From the NCBI GenBank assembly GCA_963281255.1, contig OY725497.1, positions 3,898,968 through 3,962,967 of the forward strand: a stretch of 64,000 nt of DNA. The letters run 5' to 3'. Positions within the stretch are counted from its first letter, which is position 1; every line of letters starts with the position of its first letter. The position numbers and the translations under genes were made by a program. Shown in pieces: positions 1 through 11,472 of the stretch. Under the pieces are notes generated by a model that worked only from the letters and a program-made list of their open reading frames with translations, searched no databases and had not been told where the DNA came from. The DNA is from Aphrocallistes beatrix. Its lineage: Eukaryota > Porifera > Hexactinellida > Sceptrulophora > Aphrocallistidae.

Positions 1-181
1 ATGAACTCGCGAACTCTTGCAGTCTCGTTTCATTCCTCGCAGCGACCACCACCTTGCAACCTAGGTTGACCAGCTCTTGCGTAATCGATTTCCCGATACC
101 AGTCGCTCCTCCTGTCACAATAGCTACGTGGTCAGTGAATAGCTGGGGTCTTAGTACGCTGGTTATCCTAAATGCTGCCAT
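1..181 (-). CDS. PECR: Peroxisomal trans-2-enoyl-CoA reductase, second copy (5' part only)
   Basis: Minus-strand start of a second PECR gene, cut by the window edge. Bases 1-181 match 1524-1704 of the neighbouring complete gene base for base as far as I can see. The one difference noted is in codon 3 or so, where the Ala codon GCA replaces GCC, which is silent. It holds the start codon (179-181) and the glycine-rich Rossmann motif TGGATGIGK that binds NADPH. Homology continues just past the start codon and then fades, so the duplicated unit begins close to the ATG and runs off the left edge. Whether this copy is complete cannot be known from the window. It could be a partial duplicate. Confidence 0.8.
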   Translation of the reverse strand, partial: MAAFRITSVLRPQLFTDHVAIVTGGATGIGKSITQELVNLGCKVVVAARNETRLQEFASS

Positions 182-551
182 TCTAAGTGTTTGATTGCTA
201 TTCGAATGGTTAAGTAGGGATTAAGGAAAAATAAAAAGTATCCACCAGCTAGTAAAGGTGGATACTATTATGGTATAGACAGTGTAGTGCATCCTTTCGT
301 CCGTATGCGCTATCCTGCGAAACCTAACAGTCCGATTCTTATTAAATCTGGCATTAATGATCGCCTGATGGTATATATGTACAATTGATATTTTTCCACG
401 AAATGATTATGACTCGCGTTTTATCTGGCTATTCTATGTCATTGCAACCAAGCTACAAACGTATATAAAACACTCGAAGAATATATATTACTAACTTCAT
501 ACAAATGTTCGTTGTCTATGGGTAGAGTATAACTCTGACCAATAATCAGGT
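182..551. other. Spacer between PECR copies
   Basis: AT-rich spacer between the start of the left PECR copy and the stop codon of the complete one. No gene seen. The stretch near 270-340 weakly resembles 43090-43175, sharing a core around TCCTGCGAAA, and may be a decayed repeat. Confidence 0.5.
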
Positions 552-2241
<1,690 letters not shown>

Positions 2242-2844
2242 ATGTCTATGCTTGGAGAGAAAGCAGTGGAGCTACTGCACCAGTTGCGGCGCTCTGAGGC
2301 CACAGAAGGAGCCAATGCCATTCCTGTGTTCAACGATGAATTGGTCCGTGAGGTGCTGGAGGAGATGGGAGACCTGTTCCAGTGCAACCAGGAGGAAGTA
2401 CGAGCCACGTCGGAGGGAGAGAGGGGGCTACTCTCTGGGATACAGCTGAGGCACGCCGCTCTGGAGAGGAATCAGAGGTGTGTTCTTGCGTACCTTTATA
2501 ATCGAGCAGGAAAAGTCCGCCAGCTGAGGTGGGAGATGGGAGGAGCAGTGCCGCAGGAACTGAAGCGCAGGCTGCATGAGCAGGAAGTGCAGTGGTTCAC
2601 GAAGTACAGCAGGTCACTTGCTAAGTACATGTCGTCCCTGGGGGGTGGGAGTGGACTTGATCTCACCAGACACATGCAACCGCCCACTGGACTCCACCTG
2701 CAAGTGCGGTGTCTGGTGGAGTACGGAGAGTTCGAAACGGAGGATGGTACGGTGGTACAACTCACGAAGAACAGTCAGCATTTCCTACTCAAGGCACATT
2801 GCGAACACCTGATCAGACAGGGGGTGTTAGAGCACGTTGTTTAA
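2242..2844 (+). CDS. GINS1: GINS complex subunit 1 (PSF1)
   Basis: Single-exon gene for a 200-residue protein, close to human PSF1 (196). PSF1 is one of four GINS subunits that join Cdc45 and MCM2-7 to form the replicative helicase in the nucleus. Diagnostic blocks are VREVLEEM near residue 35, RCVLAYLYNR near 78, ALRWE-like LRWEMG, the SLGGGSGLDLT block near 130, and the C-terminal KNSQHFL...LIRQGVLEH motif of the B domain. The start ATG sits at the same place as in the family. A second ATG two codons later is possible. A polyadenylation signal AATAAA lies at about 2934, some 90 bases after the stop. Confidence 0.96.
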   Translation: MSMLGEKAVELLHQLRRSEATEGANAIPVFNDELVREVLEEMGDLFQCNQEEVRATSEGERGLLSGIQLRHAALERNQRCVLAYLYNRAGKVRQLRWEMGGAVPQELKRRLHEQEVQWFTKYSRSLAKYMSSLGGGSGLDLTRHMQPPTGLHLQVRCLVEYGEFETEDGTVVQLTKNSQHFLLKAHCEHLIRQGVLEHVV

Positions 2845-3353
2845 TGATGTGATATCCTGGGAATATGCATAACTTACATTTTATGGAAATTTGCTGCTCT
2901 TATCCTCACACTTGATTAATTTTTAACTTAAGTAATAAAGTTGATACTTAATTCGTAGAAGGACATATACGTATACGCATAGTTAAAATTAATATTAGAT
3001 AACACTATTAATTTATCTTCATGATTCTGTCTTCGAGTAAGTACGATACACATACGAGTCGCATGCATTTGTCCGAATTTTGGAGTAAGCTTCTATGCGA
3101 GTTTTTGTAATTTGCATGTATCCGATAATAGACATGCAAATGTTGGACAATTTCAGCTCCTCACGCGTACCATCTTTAATTCTTTAGGAATATATGAGGA
3201 ATGAACACAATATGTAATATGAGCTCAACGCCAACAATATGCTTTACTCCACTTAGTCTAGAGACTTAGAAGGATAGATATATTAGGATAATGGAAGTAT
3301 AAAGTCTACTTATATCAGTTGGGTATCCGAAAATCTAATTTTACATCAGATTT
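2845..3353. other. Spacer between GINS1 and kinase A
   Basis: About 0.5 kb of AT-rich DNA. It holds the GINS1 polyadenylation signal near 2934. A TATAAAG-like box near 3298 could serve kinase A. Nothing else was recognised. Confidence 0.4.
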
Positions 3354-5318
3354 ATGGTCGTGAAAATGAAGTGGAACATTTTCCTTGTCACTGCCATTTC
3401 ATCTTTTGTTTCGGTTGTTTGTCAGAGTTCAGTAACATGCAGTGCAAATATTGAATTTCCAAATGTAGTCTCTTGGATCGACATCTCTCCACCATCATGC
3501 ACTCTTCCTGCTGATAGCAATATACCATATAATTTTGATAACGTAACTGATTCATTATTGATGGATAATTATTTATTACAGTGCTCAGGAGATTCCATAA
3601 GTAACGATGGGGAGGAAGTGGCATGTTCCTGTATGTACATGTACACTAGAGATACTTTTCCAATTTATACTGGTAGGTGTGATGGCTTTGTTTTAGATAC
3701 TTCGAGCGAAATATCCGAGAGAGCTATTATTGTAGCAATTGCAGTTTCATTGATTCTAGTTATATGTGCCCTGTCGCTGTTAATCATCACATCAGTGTGT
3801 ATTACTGTATATTGCCTAATTTGGAAGAAAGATACGAAGGTACAAGGGAGAGATTCGCAATGGAGACTCTTTACAATCCGAAACCGAAATTCTACCTCCA
3901 GCGTTCATCATCACACAGTGCAACCAGTTCCTCCAGCCACGCGGGAGGAAAATGCATACTCCGGAGTGAACTTCAATGACTACGATTATGTGGATCCAGA
4001 TGCGGAATACTCCTATTCTTCTGATTTGTCGAATAAATGTGATGATCTCTACGAGAGGATCAGACGGGGGGGATCTAGTGCACCATCAATGAATAATATT
4101 GAAGATAAAATGGATGATATTCGGAGAACAGCTTCCAAAACCAATAGACTTGGCACAGTTAGCCATATCTTAGTTCCCTCTTCTGAGCAGAGAAGCTCCG
4201 TTTATTCGAATGCGACATCGTTCACTGAGTACGTACGGTTCAGCAGTCACTCGAGTGCTGCGACTAGCGTTTACAAGACCCCAGATCCGATTTACTTAGA
4301 ACCTTCTTCTAACATGGGAGAGTTATATAATCAGATGTCGGATGGACAACTCATGGAAATCAACAAAGATACCATTACGATCGGTAGCAAGCTAGGCTCT
4401 GGGGAGTTTGGCAGTGTGCACACAGGCTTATGGGAAAGCCCTATAGGAGACCTGCAAGTAGCTTTGAAAATAACGAATAAAGCAGATGAACAAACGAGAA
4501 CCGCGTTCCTCCAGGAAGCTGCTATCCTCGGTCAGTTCTCACACCCGAACATCCTGAGATTGGTGGGAGTGGTGACACTCACTGCTCCTAACATGATCGT
4601 GACAGAACTGATGCAAGAAGAACTCAAACGATTCCTTCTCTCCCTCCAGACTCAGCACCAACAAGATGTTGACTACGAAACCATCGCACCTCACTTCCTC
4701 TCTTTCAGTCGACAGGTGGCTAGCGGCATGCAACACCTAGCTCAGAGAGAATGCATCCACAGAGACATCGCTGCGAGGAACATCTTACTCACGGACAAGT
4801 GTGTCTGCAAGATCGGAGACTTCGGAATGTCTCGCCGACTAGAGACAGAGTCCGACTACTACAAGGTGAAAGGGAGCCACAAACTCCCCATCAAATGGTC
4901 CGCTCCTGAGGCAATCTTCTTCAAGCGTTACACGCTGAAGAGTGACGTGTGGAGCTACGGCATGCTCCTGTACGAGATATGGTCGATGGGGAGGAAGCCA
5001 TGGCCGTATGAAGACAATCGGAGTGCAGTGGAGAAGATGGCGCGTGCTGCCAACCTCCCGCCCCCGGCCGGCTGTCCCCGCTCTCTCTACCAGCTGATGG
5101 TCAGCACCTGGCACCCCAAGCCTGACCAGCGCCCCGACATGAACGAGGTCGTCTCTCGCCTCAGTCTCCCAGACGAAGAACTGCTAGCTCGTCCGGAGCT
5201 AGAGGGGAAGGAAGCGGCTAGTGCCCCTGCCTTTACGCTAGGTGCTGACCCAATGTCAGCAGATGAACTGTACAAGGATCTACAGACTACTTATGTGAAT
5301 TCTGCACAGCTGAAATGA
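3354..5318 (+). CDS. Transmembrane receptor tyrosine kinase A
   Basis: Single-exon gene, 654 residues. Order: signal peptide (residues 1-24), short Cys-containing ectodomain to about 120, one membrane segment about 123-155, a Tyr-rich juxtamembrane region, and a tyrosine kinase domain about 340-605. Catalytic motifs are intact: GSGEFG loop, Lys in VALKIT, HRDIAARN, DFG and SAPE. The HRDIAARN form and following PIKW mark it as a tyrosine kinase. The tail has a YVN motif, which fits the YxN Grb2-SH2 consensus. I cannot assign it to a vertebrate RTK class; the ectodomain is not recognised. Bases 4499-5208 are repeated in inverse orientation in kinase B (8532-9241) with no difference seen. An in-frame ATG four codons downstream is an alternative start. 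Confidence 0.9.
   Translation: MVVKMKWNIFLVTAISSFVSVVCQSSVTCSANIEFPNVVSWIDISPPSCTLPADSNIPYNFDNVTDSLLMDNYLLQCSGDSISNDGEEVACSCMYMYTRDTFPIYTGRCDGFVLDTSSEISERAIIVAIAVSLILVICALSLLIITSVCITVYCLIWKKDTKVQGRDSQWRLFTIRNRNSTSSVHHHTVQPVPPATREENAYSGVNFNDYDYVDPDAEYSYSSDLSNKCDDLYERIRRGGSSAPSMNNIEDKMDDIRRTASKTNRLGTVSHILVPSSEQRSSVYSNATSFTEYVRFSSHSSAATSVYKTPDPIYLEPSSNMGELYNQMSDGQLMEINKDTITIGSKLGSGEFGSVHTGLWESPIGDLQVALKITNKADEQTRTAFLQEAAILGQFSHPNILRLVGVVTLTAPNMIVTELMQEELKRFLLSLQTQHQQDVDYETIAPHFLSFSRQVASGMQHLAQRECIHRDIAARNILLTDKCVCKIGDFGMSRRLETESDYYKVKGSHKLPIKWSAPEAIFFKRYTLKSDVWSYGMLLYEIWSMGRKPWPYEDNRSAVEKMARAANLPPPAGCPRSLYQLMVSTWHPKPDQRPDMNEVVSRLSLPDEELLARPELEGKEAASAPAFTLGADPMSADELYKDLQTTYVNSAQLK
4499..5208 (+). 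repeat. 710-bp inverted repeat arm 1 (kinase core)
   Basis: This segment reappears as the reverse complement at 8532-9241. By eye I found no mismatch. It starts and stops sharply inside both coding sequences, just after the kinase N-lobe Lys strand and just after the end of the catalytic domain. Flanking coding sequence on either side is strongly diverged. Recent gene conversion or inverted duplication is inferred. Confidence 0.9.
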
Positions 5319-5695
5319 TAGCACTTTTAATCTTGATTTTCATATTTCTTAGCTGTATAGTTTGTAAAGAATGCCTAAGCTTTCAAATTTGTTAATTACT
5401 AATTACTACTCAAGCATTTGTATTAAAAATAATAACTGTACATGTGATTTCATATGTGTATGGCATAATTATAGATTTATGGTTTACAACTTTGAAACAA
5501 TAAGGAATACAACTTAATTAATGTTATTAATTATTGTAGACATGGCATGGAATTGATGGTATGCATTATGCAGTTGAGAGTTGTCCATCACTATTCATCC
5601 CCACAACTTACTTTTAAGTTGTAGATAACTGATTTATCTCATTAAAACACATATAATTAACTCAGTGCTGGATTTGCAATTATTTATGGTTTGAG
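5319..5695 (+). repeat. Duplicated flank segments X and Y
   Basis: Two adjacent segments downstream of kinase A are found again elsewhere. Segment X (5359-5460) recurs at 8232-8334 just after the truncated MASK copy. Segment Y (5463-5695) recurs at 10985-11218 upstream of the full MASK gene. Both recur in the same orientation with a few per cent differences and small indels. They mark the breakpoints of the block duplication. Confidence 0.85.
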
Positions 5696-6303
5696 CTTAT
5701 AATAAAAAGTCGAGAGAGCATGCTCGTTAAGTCGAGAGAGCATGCTCGTTAGGTCGAGAGAGCAGCTCGTTATCTCCTTATAATAAAAAGTCGAGAGAGC
5801 ATGCTCGTTATATACTTCATTGGGGTAAGCAGAACTTTCGTCCCTGGAATTTTTGTCTCATTAGAGACCAAAATAAACGGGCACTAATATGTAAGGAACG
5901 GAAATTGAGGCTTTTGGAGTGGAGTATGTTTGAAAAAAATGGTGAAAATGAGGCATTTTGATTGAGAAATCATTAGGTGCGAAAAGAGCATTTCAGGGGA
6001 CGAAAGTTCCGCCATTCCTCCATTGGTTACCAGCATCATACCTACTTATAATAGTAGGAAGTTATTACATAATATATGAAACTTCTCGAACTAATTTAAA
6101 CCAATTTTACATCAGGATTTTTATAGGTGATACTCCGTACGGGAAATACAGTATCTAGGACGCATGTAGTAGATTCAAATCAGTAAATACTTGTACCTTT
6201 TTTGAACATAAAGAAGGTATAAATGTAAGGAGCATGCTCTCTCGACCTAATGAGCATGCTCTCTGGACTTAACGAGCATGCTCTCTCGACTTTTCAATAC
6301 CTC
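5696..6303. mobile_element. Non-autonomous hAT-like foldback element
   Basis: 608-bp insertion flanked by the 8-bp direct repeat GGTTTGAG (5688-5695 and 6304-6311). The duplicated region at 11211-11218 has one copy of this site and no insertion. Both ends carry inverted arrays of a motif built on GTCGAGAGAGCATGCTCGTT, three to four copies on the left (5709-5812) and three on the right (6231-6292). No transposase coding region is present. An 8-bp target duplication is typical of hAT elements (family knowledge). The end sequence resembles that of the element at 20584-20904. Confidence 0.75.
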
Positions 6304-6315
6304 GGTTTGAGAGCT

Positions 6316-6552
6316 CTGTTGCATGAAAAAATGCCCCCACCATGGATATTCTTGAGTTTAACACTAAATATTGCTGATACTATTTATATACGATACATTT
6401 ATGAACGTCACTGTTATTACTTCACACGACTAGTTTGTTGATTTGCAATGCTTTAGTAAACGAATAGAAGCCAAATAGCATTCAAAATGGTTTTGTATAA
6501 GCATTGGCATACTTTGGAATATCCATGGTGGGGGCATTTTTTCATGCAACAG
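6316..6552. mobile_element. Small MITE with 36-bp terminal inverted repeats
   Basis: 237-bp element with perfect 36-bp terminal inverted repeats that start CTGTTGCATGAAAAAATGCC. It lies four bases beyond the right target duplication of the preceding element and is also missing from the second MASK copy. The target duplication is at most two to four bases (CT or AGCT), so the superfamily is unclear. It has no coding capacity. Confidence 0.75.
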
Positions 6553-6802
6553 CTCATTTGGTCTAGCTAGTGTTGAGTGGAGTAATTTTAATTTCGTCGG
6601 CTATATAAACCAAATTAAATGGTGGTTTGATTCATTGAATCGCCAATCTGTGTCGATTAATAGAATATAAAGTTAGTTTTTGATGTTGCCTAGAGTCATT
6701 TGACCCAGTGAGAAATTGAGAATAGATTCCTAATATTGTAAATATCCAATTTCTAGTTTACAACTTAGTGCTATTCTATCGACCTAAATTCCTGGCACAA
6801 AT

Positions 6803-8251
6803 ATGGATCAGTTCTGTCAATGTTGCAACACGCACCTCCTCCAACAGGAGCTGTTCCTCTCCCCCTGCTCCTGTACCACCTCCCTCCCCGTATCCAACCC
6901 CTTCACCCAGCCCCGTCTGCACGGGATCCAGGGCCCTTACGACGCGGAGGCCATTATGCGGGACTTCCCCACTAACCCGGACATGGACCGGGGCATGGAC
7001 AACAACGAGACCGCTCTCACCATCGCGGCGGCCGGCGGACACGACGACCTGGTGCAACTCCTGATAGAGAGGAAGGTAGACATCGAGCACAAGGACAAGA
7101 AGGGGCAGACCCCCCTCCTGCTGGCCTCCTACCAGGGCCACGACTCCACAGTCCGCATCCTGCTGGAAAACGGGGCGGACATCGAGGCACAGTCGGACCG
7201 GACCAAGGACACGGCTCTCGCGGTGGCGTGCTCGGCCGGGCGGCTGGACGTGGTGTACATCCTGGTGGCTAGGAGCGCGAATCTGGAGCACCGCAATCTC
7301 TCCGACTATACGCCCCTCAGCCTGGCCGCGTCAGGAGGGCACACGGGGATCATCCGTCTCCTGTTGGACCACGGAGCGGACATAAACTCGCGCTCTGGCT
7401 CCAAGCTGGGCATCTCTCCCCTCATGCTCGCCTCCATGAACGGACACGTCCAGGCGGTGCAGCTGCTGCTGGAGAGAGGATCGGACGTGAACGCTCAGAT
7501 CGAGACGAACCGGAACACGGCCCTCACGCTGGCCTGCTTCCAGGGCAAGCACGAGGTGGTCACGCTCCTCCTGGACAGGAAGGCCAACTTAGAGCACCGG
7601 GCCAAGACAGGACTCACCCCCCTCATGGAGGCGGCGACTGGGGGGCACTACGAGGTGGGGAGGCTGCTGTTGGACCATGGAGCCGATGTGAATGCGCCCC
7701 CTGTCCCCTCCTCCAAGGACACCGCCCTCACCATCGCAGCGGACAAGGGGCATGCCCGGTTCGTGGACCTGCTGGTGACCAGGGGGGCTGACATCGAAGT
7801 GAAGAACAAAAAGGGGAACTCTCCCCTCTGGCTAGCTTGTCACGGGGGACACCTGGAGGTGATCAAGATCATGGTCCAGAGCTTGGTGGACGTGAACAGC
7901 ATGGACAACCGCAAGGTCTCGTGTCTGATGATCGCGTTCCGGAGGGGACACCTCCACGTGACCTCGTACCTCGTGCAGCAGGTGACACAGTTCCCGTGCG
8001 ACTCAGACTGTCTGAAACACCTCAACTCCCTCCTGGACCGGCCGGACCAGCGCAGCCGCTGCAAGGAGTGCTTCGAGGTGATTATGCGCGCCAAAGAGCG
8101 TCAGACGGAGGAAGCGAACAAACACGCGAGCATCCTCCTCCACGAGATCGACCTGGAGAAGCAGCAGGAGGAGAACAGGCGGGCTCAGGCTGCCAAGAAG
8201 CGCGCGAAGAAGAAAAAGCAGAAGGAGAAGAAGTTTGTAAAGAATTCCTAA
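6803..8251 (+). pseudogene. Truncated MASK (ANKHD1-like) copy, ankyrin block only
   Basis: 482-residue open frame that copies the first third of the full MASK gene at 11473. Upstream DNA (6554-6802) is duplicated too, so promoter sequence is likely present. It keeps about ten ankyrin repeats and the Lys-rich coiled segment, then leaves the MASK sequence at about 8233. The last few codons come from segment X, ending FVKNS and a stop. KH and SAM domains are lost. Against the full gene it has an 81-bp in-frame deletion near residue 39 and a handful of substitutions. The frame is fully open, so it may make a truncated ankyrin protein. Calling it a pseudogene is a judgement. Confidence 0.75.
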
Positions 8252-8427
8252 GTTTTCAAATTTGTTAATTACTAATTGCTACTCAAGTATTTGTATTAAA
8301 AAGTATAACTGTACATGTGTATTTCATATGTGTATTATTGTTTCAGATTAAGAGGAAGAAAACATTGATAAATACATTATTTATAGAGGATAGATTTACA
8401 CATCATTTATGTACAATTAATCTTAAT
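8232..8427 (+). repeat. Segment X' and 3' flank of kinase B
   Basis: 8232-8334 repeats 5359-5460, the 3' flank of kinase A, in the same orientation. It is joined to the cut MASK copy with only a two-base overlap (AG) at the junction. The remaining bases to 8427 are unique and form the downstream flank of kinase B on the minus strand. Confidence 0.8.
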
Positions 8428-10572
8428 TTACTGATAATCATTTTTTATATTTTGATACATCACTTGTAAATCCATGTACAAGTCCCCGGCTACCGCTGGC
8501 TCCTCCCCTATCATGGACGCGGCATCCTGCCTCCCCTCTAGCTCCGGACGAGCTAGCAGTTCTTCGTCTGGGAGACTGAGGCGAGAGACGACCTCGTTCA
8601 TGTCGGGGCGCTGGTCAGGCTTGGGGTGCCAGGTGCTGACCATCAGCTGGTAGAGAGAGCGGGGACAGCCGGCCGGGGGCGGGAGGTTGGCAGCACGCGC
8701 CATCTTCTCCACTGCACTCCGATTGTCTTCATACGGCCATGGCTTCCTCCCCATCGACCATATCTCGTACAGGAGCATGCCGTAGCTCCACACGTCACTC
8801 TTCAGCGTGTAACGCTTGAAGAAGATTGCCTCAGGAGCGGACCATTTGATGGGGAGTTTGTGGCTCCCTTTCACCTTGTAGTAGTCGGACTCTGTCTCTA
8901 GTCGGCGAGACATTCCGAAGTCTCCGATCTTGCAGACACACTTGTCCGTGAGTAAGATGTTCCTCGCAGCGATGTCTCTGTGGATGCATTCTCTCTGAGC
9001 TAGGTGTTGCATGCCGCTAGCCACCTGTCGACTGAAAGAGAGGAAGTGAGGTGCGATGGTTTCGTAGTCAACATCTTGTTGGTGCTGAGTCTGGAGGGAG
9101 AGAAGGAATCGTTTGAGTTCTTCTTGCATCAGTTCTGTCACGATCATGTTAGGAGCAGTGAGTGTCACCACTCCCACCAATCTCAGGATGTTCGGGTGTG
9201 AGAACTGACCGAGGATAGCAGCTTCCTGGAGGAACGCGGTTTTTACTCTTTCTCCGTCCTCTTCGCTGTCTTTCAGAACTTTAACGGCTACCATCGCCTC
9301 TCCAAGCGGGCTCTCCCAAACAGCCTTCAGCACAGATCCATACTCCCCCTTCCCCAATATGTCCACTATCCTCATCGTATTTGGGTTGATCTCTTTGAAC
9401 CTCATATGCGACATTCTTTCAATGATCTCCACTTTCGTTTCTGGCGGGTCTTTAAACCCATTTGATACATCGAACGCTTCATAAGAATGGACACTCTTCT
9501 CGATCGACTTTTCAATTCCTCTAGCGTAATTGTCAAAACATGGGTTTTGTATCTTAGCATTTGTCCTCTCAGTGAATGAAGGAACCTTCAAAAATGCTAA
9601 TTTTCCGGAGTTGTTTCTAGTGGAATCCATTCGTTTCATTTGCATCTCATTGAAATACCATGGATCTGTTTCCTCGTTGAAACTGAATTGACTTTCCCTT
9701 TTAGCCATTATTCCATACATCTCATTGGATCCTTTGGCAGCAGAGAGACCAAACCCTTGATAGTTGTCCTCTCCTAATTTTTCTGATTCCTGATTGTCGT
9801 CAGGTAATTTTGTAACATCTTCAAAACTCAAACCACCGCCTAACGGAAGATTGCATTGAACTTTCGAATTTTGTCCTTCTACTCCATCGAAAGACTGAGC
9901 TAGGCCATCTCTTGATTGTCTTACTTCCATATAAATACTTTCTTGTTTCTTGTTTTTTGGCTTTTTTTTTAGTTTTCGTTTAGTCATTAGCAAAACTCTG
10001 ACTAATCCCAACAAGATTGCGAATCCAACGCAGCATATTAGTACAAGTAAGATAGGCACCGTCACACCGATGGCCACTATAATATTCGTATTGCCTAATT
10101 GTCCGGTAGCAGCTATGCTCGGACTTGGATTTGTTTCATTAGGTGTTGATGTTTTTTCTGTTGTTGGAACCAGGGATTGTGTAGTGTACGTGACTGATGC
10201 GAGTGTGTGGGGTGTGTCGATGCTGACACTAGAACACAATCCTTGCAAGAAACACCCTCGTGTCCAGTGGCATAGATAGCAACGGCAAGTTGCAAAATTC
10301 CCTGCAACTCGATCACACACACGGCAGTAGAAATAGTATATATCAGCTGTGGCTATTGTTGGGTCTCGCGATGTGTCGTTTCTTCCACTGTAGAGATTAG
10401 GTGGACATCTTCTCTCTAGAAACCAGTCTTCGTTCTCTGGACTGACATAGAAAATATCTATAACGCAGTCTCTAGCCGTGCATTGCTGTGCAGCACCAAC
10501 GTACGAGATCTCGCACAAAGCTAGGAACAATAACTCAGCTAACAGAAGCCCTTTCCAGTGCATTTTAGCCAT
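8428..10572 (-). CDS. Transmembrane receptor tyrosine kinase B
   Basis: Single-exon gene, 714 residues. Signal peptide at residues 1-27, Cys-rich ectodomain to about 110, Ser/Thr/Pro-rich stalk, one membrane segment about 161-195, a long juxtamembrane region, and a tyrosine kinase domain from about 400. GKGEYG loop, VAVKVL Lys, HRDIAARN and DFG are all intact. The ectodomain and juxtamembrane region share no clear similarity with kinase A, yet residues after the Lys strand are identical for about 236 positions. Tail ends diverge, but both keep a LYxDLQxxYxN pattern, a likely Grb2-type SH2 docking site (motif knowledge). The juxtamembrane motif YMEV is another candidate docking tyrosine. Ligand and subfamily are unknown. 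Confidence 0.9.
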   Translation of the reverse strand: MAKMHWKGLLLAELLFLALCEISYVGAAQQCTARDCVIDIFYVSPENEDWFLERRCPPNLYSGRNDTSRDPTIATADIYYFYCRVCDRVAGNFATCRCYLCHWTRGCFLQGLCSSVSIDTPHTLASVTYTTQSLVPTTEKTSTPNETNPSPSIAATGQLGNTNIIVAIGVTVPILLVLICCVGFAILLGLVRVLLMTKRKLKKKPKNKKQESIYMEVRQSRDGLAQSFDGVEGQNSKVQCNLPLGGGLSFEDVTKLPDDNQESEKLGEDNYQGFGLSAAKGSNEMYGIMAKRESQFSFNEETDPWYFNEMQMKRMDSTRNNSGKLAFLKVPSFTERTNAKIQNPCFDNYARGIEKSIEKSVHSYEAFDVSNGFKDPPETKVEIIERMSHMRFKEINPNTMRIVDILGKGEYGSVLKAVWESPLGEAMVAVKVLKDSEEDGERVKTAFLQEAAILGQFSHPNILRLVGVVTLTAPNMIVTELMQEELKRFLLSLQTQHQQDVDYETIAPHFLSFSRQVASGMQHLAQRECIHRDIAARNILLTDKCVCKIGDFGMSRRLETESDYYKVKGSHKLPIKWSAPEAIFFKRYTLKSDVWSYGMLLYEIWSMGRKPWPYEDNRSAVEKMARAANLPPPAGCPRSLYQLMVSTWHPKPDQRPDMNEVVSRLSLPDEELLARPELEGRQDAASMIGEEPAVAGDLYMDLQVMYQNIKNDYQ
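8532..9241 (-). repeat. 710-bp inverted repeat arm 2 (kinase core)
   Basis: Reverse complement of 4499-5208, without a mismatch that I could find. The two arms are 3.3 kb apart. Third-codon positions are identical as well, so selection on protein alone does not explain it. Confidence 0.9.
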
Positions 10573-10984
10573 ATATGAATGGAGGTTTAAGACAATGCAA
10601 GCTTATATAGAACAAAGCAGCATTAAACCATTGCAGTTGGAGTTGAGAACCTATTGGAATGAGACTACTTAGCTTACCTGTGTAAGGGAGAGATTTAATC
10701 GCCAAAATGAATAATAAGAGCACACAGTTGTATCTAAGATCAACACTGATAATTTATATACAATAGTTTCATCTGATTGTTGTCACCTCTCTTCACTTAA
10801 ATGGCTGCGCAAAGTGTTTGAAATGACCATCTTGAGTTATTCATCGAGTTTTAATCAACAGTAGAGTTAGTGTAAGCGTATATTATGATGTCTGCCATAC
10901 ACACCGAAATCTCTCAAAGATAGCAACAAAAACGGATCAAATCTAAGTCGACAATTTCAATTTTGTTAATTTTGGGCTTTAGGT
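10573..10984. other. Upstream region of kinase B
   Basis: AT-rich spacer between the kinase B start and duplicated segment Y2. No gene or repeat recognised. Confidence 0.4.
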
Positions 10985-11472
10985 AGCATAATTATAGATT
11001 TATGGTTTACAACAATAAGGAATACAGCTTAATTAATGTTATTAATTATTGTAGACATGGCATGGAATTGATGGTATGCATTATGCAGTTGAGAGTTGTC
11101 CATCACTATTCATCCCCACAACTTACTTTTAAGTTGTAGATAACTACTAGCTCTATCTCATTAAATAAAACACATATTATAACTCAGTTGCTGGGTTTGC
11201 AATTATTTATGGTTTGAGAGTTCATTTGGTCTAGCTAGTGTTGAGTGGAGTAATTTTAATTTCGTCGGCTATATAAACCAAATTAAATGGTGGTTTGATT
11301 CATTGATTCGTCAATCTGTGTCTCAATTAATAGAATATAAAGTTAGTTTTTGATGTTGCCTAGAGTCATTTGACCCAGTGAGAAATTGAGAATAGATTCC
11401 TAATATTGTAAATATCCAATTTCTAGTTTACAACTTAGTGCTATTCTATCGATCTAGATTCCTGGCACAAAT
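10985..11472 (+). repeat. Duplicated MASK upstream region (empty-site copy)
   Basis: 10985-11218 matches 5463-5695, and 11222-11472 matches 6554-6802. The join GGTTTGAG|AGTTCATTTGG shows the state before the two transposons entered the other copy. Small differences remain, such as a few indels near 11155-11185. It is the likely MASK promoter and leader. Confidence 0.85.

Noticed and set aside
4539-5275. Antisense open frames across the kinase A core, repeated opposite kinase B
   Set aside because: They are complements of a conserved kinase frame; their identity follows from the 710-bp inverted repeat.
6250-6441. 63-codon frame across the transposon insertion
   Set aside because: It spans the border between two elements, so it is a chance frame.
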